From: Bacteroidales bacterium
GTDB taxonomy: Bacteria > Bacteroidota > Bacteroidia > Bacteroidales > F082
DNA: 40,211 bases
Reading direction: 5' to 3'
Assembly: GCA_017508895.1 (NCBI GenBank)
Contig: JAFWRA010000042.1
Coordinates: 1 to 40,211, forward strand
Each line of letters opens with the position of its first letter. Positions within the stretch are counted from its first letter, which is position 1. The notes beneath the pieces are model-generated. The model saw nothing but the letters and a program-made list of their open reading frames with translations. It did no database searches and was not told the DNA's origin. A program made the translations under genes and the position numbers. Below, in pieces: positions 1 through 7,584 of this stretch.

Positions 1-1524
1 GACCTGATGTACCGCCACTGGGACCACTGGGTTGATACCTACGGGCACCTCTTCGTGGGCAACTTCAGCAACGGCAAGATTGAGAACGCCTTCGATGCCA
101 TGAAGGGCGAGCAATGGGAAGCTCCCGTGCGTCCCTTCGGCGGCATGGAGCAAGTGCAATGGCTGCCCGACGGCAAGAGCTTCGTCTACTGCTGCCGCAA
201 GAAGGTCGGTAAGGACTACGCCCTCTCCACCAACACCGACATCTACCAATACACCATCCAAAGCGGCGAGTGCAAGAACCTCACAGAAGGCATGATGGGA
301 TACGACCTCAATCCCGTCATCTCGCCTGATGGCAAATACATGGCCTGGGAGAGCATGGAACGTGACGGCTACGAGAGCGACAAACAACGCCTCTTCGTGA
401 TGAACCTCGAAACGTGCGAAAAGACTGACTACTCAGCCAAGTTCGACCAATGCTGCACGAGCTTCAGCTGGGCTGACGACAGCAAGACCTTGTACTTCAT
501 AAGTGATGCTTACGCCACCGATCAACTCTACGCCCTCAACCTTGAAAACGGCGAGATCAAGAAGCTGACGGAAGGCAAGCACAACTACATCTCGGTGCAA
601 TACAACGGCGACAAGCTGATTGCAGGCCGCCAGTCGATGAGCCACCCGACCGAGCTCTTCAGCGTTGACCCCGCCACGGGCGAAGCCAAGCAAATCACCA
701 CCGTCAACGACAAGATCTTTGCACAACTCACCATGGGCGACGTGAAGGAACGCTGGGTGAAGACCACCGACGGCAAGGACATGCTCGTGTGGGTCATCTA
801 CCCGCCCCACTTCGATGCCAACAAGCAATACCCTGCCCTACTCTACTGCGAAGGCGGACCACAAAGCACCGTGAGCCAATTCTGGAGTTACCGCTGGAAC
901 TTCCAAATGATGGCTGCCAACGACTATATCATCGTTGCCCCCAACCGTCGCGGCCTGCCCGGCTTCGGTCAGGAATGGCTTGAGGAAATCAGTGGCGACT
1001 ACGGCGGACAGTGCATGAAGGACTACCTCAGCGCCATCGACGAGTTGGCCAAGGAGCCTTACATCGACGAGAACCGCCTTGGTGCCGTGGGTGCCAGCTT
1101 CGGCGGCTTCAGCGTGTACTGGCTGGCTGGTCATCATGACGGCCGCTTCAAGGCCCTCATCGCCCACGACGGCATGTTCAACCTGGAGGCCCAATACCTC
1201 GAAACCGAGGAGATGTGGTTTGTGAATTGGGACCTCGGCGGCCCCTTCTGGGATTGGAACAACCCCACCGTGCGCAAGACCTACGCCAACTCTCCCCACC
1301 TCTTCGTCGACAAATGGACGGCTCCTATCCTCGTCATCCACGGCGGCCTCGACTACCGCATCTGCTTCACACAAGGCATGCAGGCATACAACGCCGCCAT
1401 CCTGCGCGGCCTCGATGCCGAATTCCTCTATTTCCCCGACGAGAACCACTGGGTGCTGAAACCGCAGAACGGCGTTCTCTGGCAGAGACGGTTCTATAAT
1501 TGGTTGGATAAATATTTGAAATAA
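1..1524 (+). CDS. S9 family prolyl oligopeptidase / dipeptidyl peptidase (5' end outside window)
   Basis: Serine peptidase of the S9 family, which cleaves short peptides, often after proline; in Bacteroidota such enzymes are usually periplasmic. The frame is open to the first base, so the N-terminus and any signal peptide are missing. The visible first half has repeated short beta-propeller-like stretches (SPDGKYMAWES, SWADDSKTLYFIS). The second half is an alpha/beta hydrolase. Counting from the Met at nucleotide 7, the nucleophile elbow GASFGGF puts the catalytic Ser at residue 364, the Asp lies in GGLDYR at 449 and the His in DENHW at 481, so the triad is complete. The gene ends before a strong hairpin terminator. 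A diverged copy of its last 46 codons lies at 3350-3487. Family assignment is secure; substrate is not known. Confidence 0.93.
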   Translation, partial: DLMYRHWDHWVDTYGHLFVGNFSNGKIENAFDAMKGEQWEAPVRPFGGMEQVQWLPDGKSFVYCCRKKVGKDYALSTNTDIYQYTIQSGECKNLTEGMMGYDLNPVISPDGKYMAWESMERDGYESDKQRLFVMNLETCEKTDYSAKFDQCCTSFSWADDSKTLYFISDAYATDQLYALNLENGEIKKLTEGKHNYISVQYNGDKLIAGRQSMSHPTELFSVDPATGEAKQITTVNDKIFAQLTMGDVKERWVKTTDGKDMLVWVIYPPHFDANKQYPALLYCEGGPQSTVSQFWSYRWNFQMMAANDYIIVAPNRRGLPGFGQEWLEEISGDYGGQCMKDYLSAIDELAKEPYIDENRLGAVGASFGGFSVYWLAGHHDGRFKALIAHDGMFNLEAQYLETEEMWFVNWDLGGPFWDWNNPTVRKTYANSPHLFVDKWTAPILVIHGGLDYRICFTQGMQAYNAAILRGLDAEFLYFPDENHWVLKPQNGVLWQRRFYNWLDKYLK

Positions 1525-1539
1525 TCATGGATTCCAGAT

Positions 1540-1572
1540 GAGGGTGACTAAAAAGAGAAGTCACCCTCTTTT
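1540..1572. terminator. Intrinsic terminator, probably bidirectional
   Basis: A perfect 10-bp stem (GAGGGTGACT at 1540-1549 with AGTCACCCTC at 1559-1568) is followed by a T-rich run. It sits between the convergent S9 peptidase and DUF4419 genes and can serve both. Confidence 0.85.
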
Positions 1573-1573
1573 G

Positions 1574-3136
1574 TTAGTAATAAAACTCAATTTCGGTATC
1601 GGGGAATTGCCTGCGCAATGCTTTAACACACATACGCGAAGGCTCATAATCTATGATGATTTTACCAATCCGTTTTGTTGCCGACTTTGGAATCTTGACA
1701 TCTAAACCATGGTTATCTATCCATAACAATCCCACAGAATCTACCCCATCAAGGGCATCGTCCACGTCATTTTCATAGGTACGGATTTCCAGTTCACTGT
1801 GTTTTCTTATATACTCGACTTGGTTAATATGCAATTTCGTCATAGGATACCATTGCAACAGTTTAGCCCTTTCTTCGGGCGATATATCGCCATAAACCCA
1901 CAATTCTCCAATTTTCTTGTCTTTCATCCAATCCGGAAAATGAACCCTGCCTGAGAATTGTAGCTCCAAATCTGAAATCGTATCCAATTTCGACAACGCA
2001 GTTGGAATCTCTTTTACTTTCAGACAAAGTTCACCCTCATTACGCAATGATCTTTCCATTTTCGCAATAACCGCTCTATCTTCATCAGCCTTTTTTCGCA
2101 CCGTCCATCCAATTTTTGGCGTAAGGGCATAATTCGTGGCATTTTGTTCCAGCCCCATAAAGCCACCTCGCAGTTCAACCGTTGTTTCCACTTTTGTACC
2201 ATCCGGATTGATTTCGATGAAACGCACATCGGCCTGCGCCATTTCATCCGGCAAACTGGAATCTCGCGTCAAGGTTTTAAGGTCAAAGCGTTTACCATAA
2301 TTGTCGTAAGGGAAGAACTTCACTATCCACCCGTCGATAACGTTGGTGGTGCCATATTCCTTTTGGGTGTGCCACTTGAACATATTGCGCCAGAACTTGA
2401 TGTCGGCATTGCCTTCCGATGCCTTGATAAACTGTTTCAGGATTGGCTTCAACTCATCAATCCACCAGGCCAAATCGAAGGAGCGCAACTGCATTGCCTT
2501 GTCGTACACCTTTTGCCAGTCTTCCGTTGTACCCAACAAGGTCACCTCTGGGATCCCACATGCAATATACACCACAACAAACTCAAAATAGGCCTTTGTC
2601 GTCTCCATTAGTGTAATCTCGGAGGCGATTTGCTCATATTGCGTCGTGGTCGAGAAGTCGGCAATCATCGTCTCGGCGATGGTCCCCTTCATATTCTCTC
2701 TTATTTCCTGCGCAAATTCCGGAATCAGCACATCCCATTGGGCTTTGTCAAGGGGACACTCGCTTTCCACCACCAGCGATATCTTATCTTGGAAATCGAC
2801 CATGCGGTCGCGGTATTTCTCGGGATCGGCATTGATATGGTGCGAAAAACCCTGACTGATGAGCAGCCAAATCATGTCGGGCGAAAGCACGAACGGACGA
2901 TGGCTGGCATAAGCCTCGTACATCCCATAGAAAAACGGATGATTTCCGTATTGGAGAACCAATCTGTCAGCGTCCACATTCACGGATAGCGTGTTCACAT
3001 CTTTATCAACCTTCCTAACAGGCAACAACGCATCGGGCCTTGAAAGCTCCTCGATTTTAATGGTGACTTGCGCGGAGGCAATGACAGAAACGGCAAGCAT
3101 TTGCAGCGTAAACAGAAAGCATAACAGTCTTTTCAT
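1574..3136 (-). CDS. DUF4419 domain-containing exported protein
   Basis: Protein of 520 residues with an N-terminal signal peptide (hydrophobic residues 4-20 ending ASAQ), so it is probably exported to the periplasm or beyond. Residues of about 60-330 match my recollection of the DUF4419 family, for example the stretch HPFFYGMYEAYASHRPF followed by DMIWLLISQGFSHHI. The C-terminal third (about 370-520) looks like a separate region with short leucine-spaced segments. DUF4419 proteins have no established activity. The gene lies between the full S9 gene and the duplicated gene-end scar, which suggests it arrived as an insertion in the S9-rlmB interval. A TATATTTG -7 box lies just upstream on the minus strand. 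Confidence 0.8.
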   Translation of the reverse strand: MKRLLCFLFTLQMLAVSVIASAQVTIKIEELSRPDALLPVRKVDKDVNTLSVNVDADRLVLQYGNHPFFYGMYEAYASHRPFVLSPDMIWLLISQGFSHHINADPEKYRDRMVDFQDKISLVVESECPLDKAQWDVLIPEFAQEIRENMKGTIAETMIADFSTTTQYEQIASEITLMETTKAYFEFVVVYIACGIPEVTLLGTTEDWQKVYDKAMQLRSFDLAWWIDELKPILKQFIKASEGNADIKFWRNMFKWHTQKEYGTTNVIDGWIVKFFPYDNYGKRFDLKTLTRDSSLPDEMAQADVRFIEINPDGTKVETTVELRGGFMGLEQNATNYALTPKIGWTVRKKADEDRAVIAKMERSLRNEGELCLKVKEIPTALSKLDTISDLELQFSGRVHFPDWMKDKKIGELWVYGDISPEERAKLLQWYPMTKLHINQVEYIRKHSELEIRTYENDVDDALDGVDSVGLLWIDNHGLDVKIPKSATKRIGKIIIDYEPSRMCVKALRRQFPDTEIEFYY

Positions 3137-3163
3137 GGCGTCAATTTTTATGGTTCAACGCCG

Positions 3164-3171
3164 CAAATATA
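3164..3171 (-). promoter_or_regulatory. Bacteroidota -7 box upstream of the DUF4419 gene
   Basis: On the minus strand the sequence reads TATATTTG, which fits TAnnTTTG, about 28 nt before the start codon. No clear TTTG -33 element is seen at the expected distance. Confidence 0.5.
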
Positions 3172-3233
3172 AACATTAAAACGATATAATTATCATTTCA
3201 GATAATAATTTTCCGTTTTAATGATTTTTTATC

Positions 3234-3340
3234 CCATCCTCTGCCTCACCACCTCGAAACAAACCACCCCCGTGGCCACCGAGACATTCAAGGAATTAAT
3301 GTCCCGCATGGATATCATCAGCAGTCCGTCAAGGCGGGGG
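3234..3340 (-). pseudogene. Remnant of a second rlmB 3' end
   Basis: This plus-strand stretch matches the complement of the genuine rlmB 3' end at 4407 onward. The first 73 positions differ at about five sites, after which similarity falls off and ends near 3337-3340. Only about the last 35 codons of rlmB are represented and no stop codon is kept at the matching place. It is fused directly to an S9 peptidase 3' remnant. It cannot encode a methyltransferase. Confidence 0.85.
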
Positions 3341-3349
3341 ATATCGGCC

Positions 3350-3487
3350 TACAGTGCCGCCATCTTACGCGGCATCCCTGCCGAGTTCCTTTATTTTCCC
3401 GACGAGAACCACTGGGTGCTGAAACCGCAGAACGGCGTTTTGTGGCAACGGAGGTTCTATAATTGGTTGGATCAATACCTGAAATGA
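3350..3487 (+). pseudogene. Remnant of a second S9 peptidase 3' end
   Basis: These 138 bases align without gaps to 1387-1524, the end of the intact S9 gene, with 21 differences by my count (about 85% identity). Only four of 45 residues differ; most changes are synonymous. The catalytic His context DENHWVLKPQNG is kept. An open frame from 3221 joins it to the antisense rlmB remnant, but that chimera has no credible function. The excess of synonymous changes implies that the copy diverged while still part of a working gene and was truncated later. Confidence 0.88.
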
Positions 3488-3490
3488 AAA

Positions 3491-3513
3491 AAGGAGGCGA
3501 TTGCCTCCTTTTT
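3491..3513 (+). terminator. Intrinsic terminator behind the S9 remnant
   Basis: Stem AAGGAGGC (3491-3498) with GCCTCCTT (3503-3510), loop GATT, then Ts. It follows the S9 remnant as the terminator at 1540 follows the intact gene, although the stem sequence differs. Confidence 0.85.
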
Positions 3514-3525
3514 CATTGTCCTCTC

Positions 3526-3556
3526 TTGCGCGAAATAAAGAAAACTACTATTTTTG
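3526..3556 (+). promoter_or_regulatory. Promoter of the hepT-mntA operon
   Basis: TTGC at 3526-3529, a 19-nt spacer, then TATTTTTG at 3549-3556 matches the Bacteroidota housekeeping pattern. It lies after the terminator and about 32 nt before the hepT start, so the toxin-antitoxin pair has its own promoter. Confidence 0.7.
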
Positions 3557-3587
3557 CCAAAAAATAACCACAAAAACGATTGAAACG

Positions 3588-4028
3588 ATGGAACAACAGG
3601 CAGACATCCGTTGGTTGCAACGCTATTCCAATTTTCATAAGGCTTGCCAAAGGCTTATCGAAGTGACCGAAAGTGGCAAAACGATTGACGACTTGTCGGA
3701 ATTAGAGCAAGAAGGTCTTGTGCAACGTTTTGAGTACACCTTTGAATTGTCGTGGAAAGTCATGCAAGACCTACTGATTTTCAAAGGATACGAGTTTATG
3801 TTGGGACCAAATGGCACATTGAAGATGGCATTCGAGGATGGCCTCATTTCTGACCATGACGGTTGGCGGCAATTGACCAAGTCTCGCAACATGTTGAGCC
3901 ATGTTTATGATGAGGAAGAAGCCGATGCCATTGTGAGGCTTATTTTCAGCCGTTATGCTCCTTTGTTGAAATCATTGGACGAGAAATTGGATCAACTTTC
4001 AAAAGATAAAGAATACCTACAATCATGA
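3588..4028 (+). CDS. hepT: HepT-like HEPN toxin / nucleotidyltransferase-associated protein (HI0074 type)
   Basis: Helical protein of 146 residues. It carries the HEPN signature RNMLSHVY with Arg100, His105 and Tyr107, an exact Rx4HxY motif. In studied HepT-MntA pairs this motif is the RNase active site, and its Tyr is the residue the partner modifies with AMP. The N-terminal stretch around FEYTFELSWKVMQDLL is also typical of the HI0074 family. I start at ATG 3588; a longer frame reaches a TTG at 3501 but would begin inside the upstream terminator and before the promoter. The end overlaps mntA by four bases (ATGA), indicating translational coupling. The pair sits in the duplicated S9-rlmB interval, a typical accessory position. 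Function as an active toxin is inferred from family and motif. Confidence 0.9.
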   Translation: MEQQADIRWLQRYSNFHKACQRLIEVTESGKTIDDLSELEQEGLVQRFEYTFELSWKVMQDLLIFKGYEFMLGPNGTLKMAFEDGLISDHDGWRQLTKSRNMLSHVYDEEEADAIVRLIFSRYAPLLKSLDEKLDQLSKDKEYLQS

Positions 4029-4330
4029 AATTCGGATTAAGCGATACGGTCATCAGCGAGCTGCAAGCGGTATTTCGCCGTCATGCCAACATTGAGAAAG
4101 TGTTGATTTTCGGTAGTCGCTCCAAAGGCAACTACCGCGAAGGTTCGGACATTGACTTGGCCGCGTTGGGCAAAGGATTGGACTACAACCAACTGCTCCA
4201 AATCCTGACCGAAATTGATGAGTTGGAATTGCTTTATTCCGTTGATTTACTTGACTATTACAAAACTGTCAACACTCCCATTGGCGATCATATTGACCGT
4301 GTGGGGCAGGTGTTTTATCAGTCGGCGTAA
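4025..4330 (+). CDS. mntA: MntA-like minimal nucleotidyltransferase (antitoxin)
   Basis: Protein of 101 residues with the minimal nucleotidyltransferase motif GSx10DxD: Gly30-Ser31, then Asp42 and Asp44. A third acidic residue is probably Asp74 in SVDLLDYY. In characterised systems MntA neutralises HepT by attaching AMP to the Tyr of its Rx4HxY motif, using ATP. All elements needed for that chemistry are present, and the partner directly upstream has the target Tyr107. It overlaps hepT by four bases. Transcription converges on rlmB, 71 nt away, without a clear intrinsic terminator. Length is usual for this family. Confidence 0.9.
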   Translation: MKFGLSDTVISELQAVFRRHANIEKVLIFGSRSKGNYREGSDIDLAALGKGLDYNQLLQILTEIDELELLYSVDLLDYYKTVNTPIGDHIDRVGQVFYQSA

Positions 4331-4401
4331 TTTTTCTTTGTTTTGCTTTCCTTTTTTGATAAAAAGGCAATAGTGCCCCCGAAAAGAGCCCCTTCGATAG
4401 A

Positions 4402-5148
4402 TCACTCCATCCTCTGCCTCACCACCTCAAAACAAACCACCCCCGTGGCCACCGAGACATTCAATGAATCGATGTCCCCAGGCATGGGAATCATCAGATG
4501 ATCATCGAGGCGCTTGAGGTAGGCGGGGCTGATGCCGTCTTCCTCCGAGCCCATCATCACGCAGAGCGGGCCCGTAAGATCGGATTTCCATAGGCTATTA
4601 TGCGCCTTCTCGGTGAAGCCCACTACGCGCAATCCGCTGGCTTTCAGGAAATCGATGGCGTCCTTCATATTCTCCACGCGGCACACGTTGATCAAAGACA
4701 AAGCCCCTGCCGAGGTCTTCATCGCATCTCCGTTGATGGAGGCCGAGCCATGGTTGGGAATCACGATGGCATCCACACCTGCGGCGTAGGCCGTGCGGGT
4801 GATGGCACCAAAGTTGCGCACATCGGTCACGCGGTCAAGCATGAGAATGAAGGGGTCGCGGCCATCCTCGAAGACCATCTGCACCACCTTCTCCAAAGGC
4901 TGGTATTCGATCGGACAGATGAAAGCCACCACACCTTGGTGGTTCTTGCGCGTCAGGCGGTTCATCTTCTCGATGGGCACAAATTGCACTGGCACGCCGT
5001 TGGCACGGCAGGTATTGGCGATCTCCGCAATCTCGGGCGAGCGCGTGCCGCCTTGGATATACACCTTTTCGATTTCCTTCTGCGATCGAATCAGTTCAAG
5101 CACGGGATGGATTCCGAAAACCATATTATTCTTATAATTGTCCTCCAT
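4402..5148 (-). CDS. rlmB: 23S rRNA (guanosine-2'-O)-methyltransferase RlmB (SpoU/TrmH family)
   Basis: SPOUT methyltransferase of 248 residues that 2'-O-methylates a guanosine in 23S rRNA (G2251 in E. coli) using S-adenosylmethionine. The N-terminal substrate-binding domain starts with GIHPVLELI. The knotted catalytic domain shows motif 1 DRVTDVRNFGAITRTA (Asn112, Arg118), motif 2 VMMGSEEDGIS (198-207) and motif 3 IPMPGDIDSLNVSVA (220-234, Asn230). Length is normal. The start codon has a TATTTTTG -7 box 17 nt upstream. Its 3' end has a second truncated copy at 3234-3340. RlmB and other TrmH-type enzymes can be confused, but the N-terminal domain favours RlmB. Confidence 0.92.
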   Translation of the reverse strand: MEDNYKNNMVFGIHPVLELIRSQKEIEKVYIQGGTRSPEIAEIANTCRANGVPVQFVPIEKMNRLTRKNHQGVVAFICPIEYQPLEKVVQMVFEDGRDPFILMLDRVTDVRNFGAITRTAYAAGVDAIVIPNHGSASINGDAMKTSAGALSLINVCRVENMKDAIDFLKASGLRVVGFTEKAHNSLWKSDLTGPLCVMMGSEEDGISPAYLKRLDDHLMIPMPGDIDSLNVSVATGVVCFEVVRQRME

Positions 5149-5164
5149 AAACTTAAATTTTCCG

Positions 5165-5172
5165 CAAAAATA
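5165..5172 (-). promoter_or_regulatory. -7 box of rlmB
   Basis: Minus-strand TATTTTTG (TAnnTTTG) at 17 nt before the rlmB start. No good -33 match is visible; the upstream sequence is the octad palindrome. Confidence 0.5.
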
Positions 5173-5180
5173 GGAATTAT

Positions 5181-5269
5181 GTTGAATTGTCGGGAGTTGA
5201 ATCGTTTAATTGTTGAAAAAACTGCACCATTTCCAACAATTCAACAAATAAACAGTTCAACAATTCAAC
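5181..5269. repeat. Octad-word palindrome between rlmB and the TonB-like gene
   Basis: The left arm (5181-5219) is built from 8-nt words close to GTTGAATT, one of them shortened to 7 nt. The right arm (5231-5269) is the reverse complement of five such words. The arms pair imperfectly around a short spacer, giving a hairpin of about 90 nt. It lies between divergent genes and touches both promoter regions. It belongs with the word palindromes at 18273, 21604 and 33742, though its unit is 8 rather than 7 nt. Confidence 0.75.
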
Positions 5270-5277
5270 AAATTGAT

Positions 5278-5285
5278 TACTTTTG
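5278..5285 (+). promoter_or_regulatory. -7 box of the TonB-like / DUF3078 / phosphodiesterase operon
   Basis: TACTTTTG fits TAnnTTTG and lies 23 nt before the start at 5309. Its -33 region falls inside the right arm of the octad palindrome. Confidence 0.55.
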
Positions 5286-5308
5286 CATCATCAAAAAACT
5301 ATAACGCT

Positions 5309-6085
5309 ATGAAAACAAAACTCATCATCGCCATGGTCATCCTCTTTTCGGGATGGCAACTGAAAGCCCAAATTACGGCACCAGAACCCATTGGAGGTCA
5401 CTCAGTTACCGAGAATTACATCACCCGCACCCTCGTTTATCCCGAGGCTGACCTCGAACAGGGTAACAGCGGGAAAGTCGTTGTTGGCATGCACATCGAT
5501 TCGCAAGGCGTGGCGAGCAACTACGCCATCAAGTCGAGTTTCAGTGAAGCTGCCTCTCCTATCGCACTTCATTTGGTCAAGACCATCCTCTGGAAGCCCG
5601 CCCTCAACATCGGCATTCCTATCGACTACGAATACGAGTATGAGGTCAACTTCAACGCAAAGAGCTACAAACGCTATTGGAAGCGCCACCAGCGCCTCAC
5701 ATTTCCTGCGACCCTCGAAGCCGATACCTCTTATAAAATATATGAATACAAACAACTTGAAGAGGTGGCAAAGCCTTACTTCGCGGACGGTAGCAATATG
5801 GCCCAATACATCGCCAAAAACCTGAGATTCCCTACCGAAGCCAAAGAAAGGGAAATCCAAGGCACGGTGCGCTTGAGTTTCGTGGTTGAAACCGATGGCA
5901 GCCTCTCCAACATCGTTGTCGTCAACTCGGTGGGAGGCGGCTGCGACAACGAGGCCATCCGACTCCTTGAAGAAACCATTTGGATTCCAGCTGAGAAGAA
6001 CGGGAAATACGTTCGCAGCAACAACATGCAAGACATCACCTTCAGCATCGGAAGCCATAACTTCCAGGATGGAAATGCTTACTAA
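5309..6085 (+). CDS. TonB-like protein with two TonB C-terminal-type domains
   Basis: Exported protein of 258 residues. A signal peptide (residues 1-20, ending LKAQ) is followed by two TonB_C-like modules. The first is near 27-115 with the pattern YPEADLEQGNSGKVVVGM and the second near 165-255 with FPTEAKEREIQGTVRLSFVV. These modules normally link the periplasmic end of TonB to outer-membrane receptors. There is no N-terminal membrane anchor followed by a proline-rich spanning region, so this is probably a periplasmic or lipid-free relative rather than a classical energy transducer. I start at ATG 5309 because the signal peptide begins there and the -7 box ends at 5285. It is followed after 24 nt by the DUF3078 gene, so they are probably co-transcribed. 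Confidence 0.82.
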   Translation: MKTKLIIAMVILFSGWQLKAQITAPEPIGGHSVTENYITRTLVYPEADLEQGNSGKVVVGMHIDSQGVASNYAIKSSFSEAASPIALHLVKTILWKPALNIGIPIDYEYEYEVNFNAKSYKRYWKRHQRLTFPATLEADTSYKIYEYKQLEEVAKPYFADGSNMAQYIAKNLRFPTEAKEREIQGTVRLSFVVETDGSLSNIVVVNSVGGGCDNEAIRLLEETIWIPAEKNGKYVRSNNMQDITFSIGSHNFQDGNAY

Positions 6086-6109
6086 TCAACAAACAAATAT
6101 CAAATCAAA

Positions 6110-7024
6110 ATGAAAAAAGTTTTATTTACTGTTTTGGCTTTTTCGTTAGCCATCGTTTCTTTCGCACAAGATGAATTGCCGCAAGGTTGGAGCCACAAAG
6201 GTAGTTTCGGGCTCAATTTCGGACAAACTTCCTACACCAACTGGGCAGCTGGCGGTCAGAGCACCGTCAATGGACAAGGCATCTTCAATTATGAAATCCA
6301 TTACTTGAAAAACAACTTCAAATGGGACAACACCTTGAACTTGTCTTTGGGTTACAGTTATTTTGACTTTAAGAAAAAGCCCATCAAGACTGATGACAAG
6401 ATTGAATTCACCTCTCTGGCAACTTTGAAAGCCACCGAGCACCTCAACTATGGTGCAGAATTGGCCTTCCGCTCACAGTTTGCCAAGGGCTTTGACTATG
6501 CCAAAGACTCCACCCAGTACATTTCCAAGTTCCTTGCACCTGCTTACATCAGCTTGGGTCTGGGTATCGAATGGGTGCCTAACCCGCACTTCTCACTTTA
6601 TTTCTCACCCATCACAGGCCGTGTCACCATTGTGAACGATGATTATCTGGCTTCCATTGGTGCTTTCGGCGTCAACTCACTTGATGCCAACGACACCACC
6701 CAACATGCCAAGAATGCAAAAGTTCGCTATGAATTTGGCGCCCGTGCCGTAGCCAAATTCCAATATCCGCTTGCCAAGAACATCGACTTCAACTCGAAGC
6801 TGGAGCTCTTCTCCAACTACCTCAACCATCCCGAGCGCATCGATGTGGACTGGCAGAACATGCTCGTGTTAAAGGTGAACGACTGGCTCAACTGCAACCT
6901 ATCCACACACCTTATTTATGATTACGATGTCCCGTTCTACAGTGCAGACGGACTGAAAATCAAAGGTTCAAAGGTACAATTCAAGGAAGTGTTGGCCATC
7001 GGTTTCATGATCAACTTGAAATAA
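6110..7024 (+). CDS. DUF3078 domain-containing outer-membrane-like protein
   Basis: Protein of 304 residues with a signal peptide (residues 1-19, ending SFAQ). The mature part begins with the DUF3078-like pattern WSHKGSFGLNFGQTSYTNWA and continues with alternating hydrophobic and polar strands rich in aromatic residues. The last residues (AIGFMINLK) end in an aromatic-strand pattern. This suggests a beta-barrel of the outer membrane; no activity is established for the family. It follows the TonB-like gene by 24 nt, and the phosphodiesterase gene starts one base after its stop. Confidence 0.85.
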   Translation: MKKVLFTVLAFSLAIVSFAQDELPQGWSHKGSFGLNFGQTSYTNWAAGGQSTVNGQGIFNYEIHYLKNNFKWDNTLNLSLGYSYFDFKKKPIKTDDKIEFTSLATLKATEHLNYGAELAFRSQFAKGFDYAKDSTQYISKFLAPAYISLGLGIEWVPNPHFSLYFSPITGRVTIVNDDYLASIGAFGVNSLDANDTTQHAKNAKVRYEFGARAVAKFQYPLAKNIDFNSKLELFSNYLNHPERIDVDWQNMLVLKVNDWLNCNLSTHLIYDYDVPFYSADGLKIKGSKVQFKEVLAIGFMINLK

Positions 7025-7025
7025 C

Positions 7026-7529
7026 ATGCTGAAAGTCGGCATTTTGTCGGACACACATTGCACCCTCGTGCCACAACTTTTCAACTTCTTCAAGGATGTT
7101 GACGAACTGTGGCACGCGGGCGATTTAGGCAACATCGAAACGGCAGAGACTTTGGCCCAATTCAAGCCTTTGCGTGCCGTGCATGGCAATATCGACGATC
7201 ATATTGTTCGCCTACAATATCCCGAGGACTTGTTTTTCCACGTGGAAGACGTTGACGTCTACATGACCCACATCGGCGGCTATCCAGGACATTACATGCC
7301 TGAGGTGAAGTATATTCTCGAAACAAAGAAACCCAACCTGTATATTTGTGGCCATTCACATATATTAAAGGTAATATACGACAAGAAACTGGATTTGCTC
7401 CACGTCAATCCAGGAGCAGCAGGCAATTCAGGATTTCACAAGCAAATCACCTTCATCCGAATGGCCATCGACGGGAAGACCTTCAAGGACATGGAAATCT
7501 TCCAGCTTGACCGAAACAAGGTCATTTGA
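7026..7529 (+). CDS. YfcE/MJ0936-type metallophosphodiesterase
   Basis: Cytoplasmic calcineurin-like phosphodiesterase of 167 residues. The metal-binding motifs are visible in order: SDTH at residues 8-11, GDLGN near 36-40, HGNIDDH near 56-62, a THIGG segment near 80 and GHSH near 111-114. Such proteins hydrolyse model phosphodiesters; the natural substrate is usually unknown. It starts one base after the DUF3078 stop, so it is the third gene of the operon. A hairpin terminator follows. Confidence 0.9.
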   Translation: MLKVGILSDTHCTLVPQLFNFFKDVDELWHAGDLGNIETAETLAQFKPLRAVHGNIDDHIVRLQYPEDLFFHVEDVDVYMTHIGGYPGHYMPEVKYILETKKPNLYICGHSHILKVIYDKKLDLLHVNPGAAGNSGFHKQITFIRMAIDGKTFKDMEIFQLDRNKVI

Positions 7530-7535
7530 AACGAA

Positions 7536-7569
7536 AAGGCCGGCTCCCACGGAAGTCGGCCTTCGTTTT
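7536..7569. terminator. Intrinsic terminator between convergent genes
   Basis: Stem AAGGCCG near 7536-7542 pairs with CGGCCTT near 7557-7563, followed by CGTTTT. It serves the phosphodiesterase operon and possibly the convergent DUF4293 gene. Confidence 0.75.
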
Positions 7570-7584
7570 GCTAATTCAGTTCCC

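Noticed and set aside
3221..3487. Real chimeric gene of 88 codons
   Set aside because: Its first half is antisense rlmB sequence and its second half a truncated peptidase end; no promoter or start context supports it.
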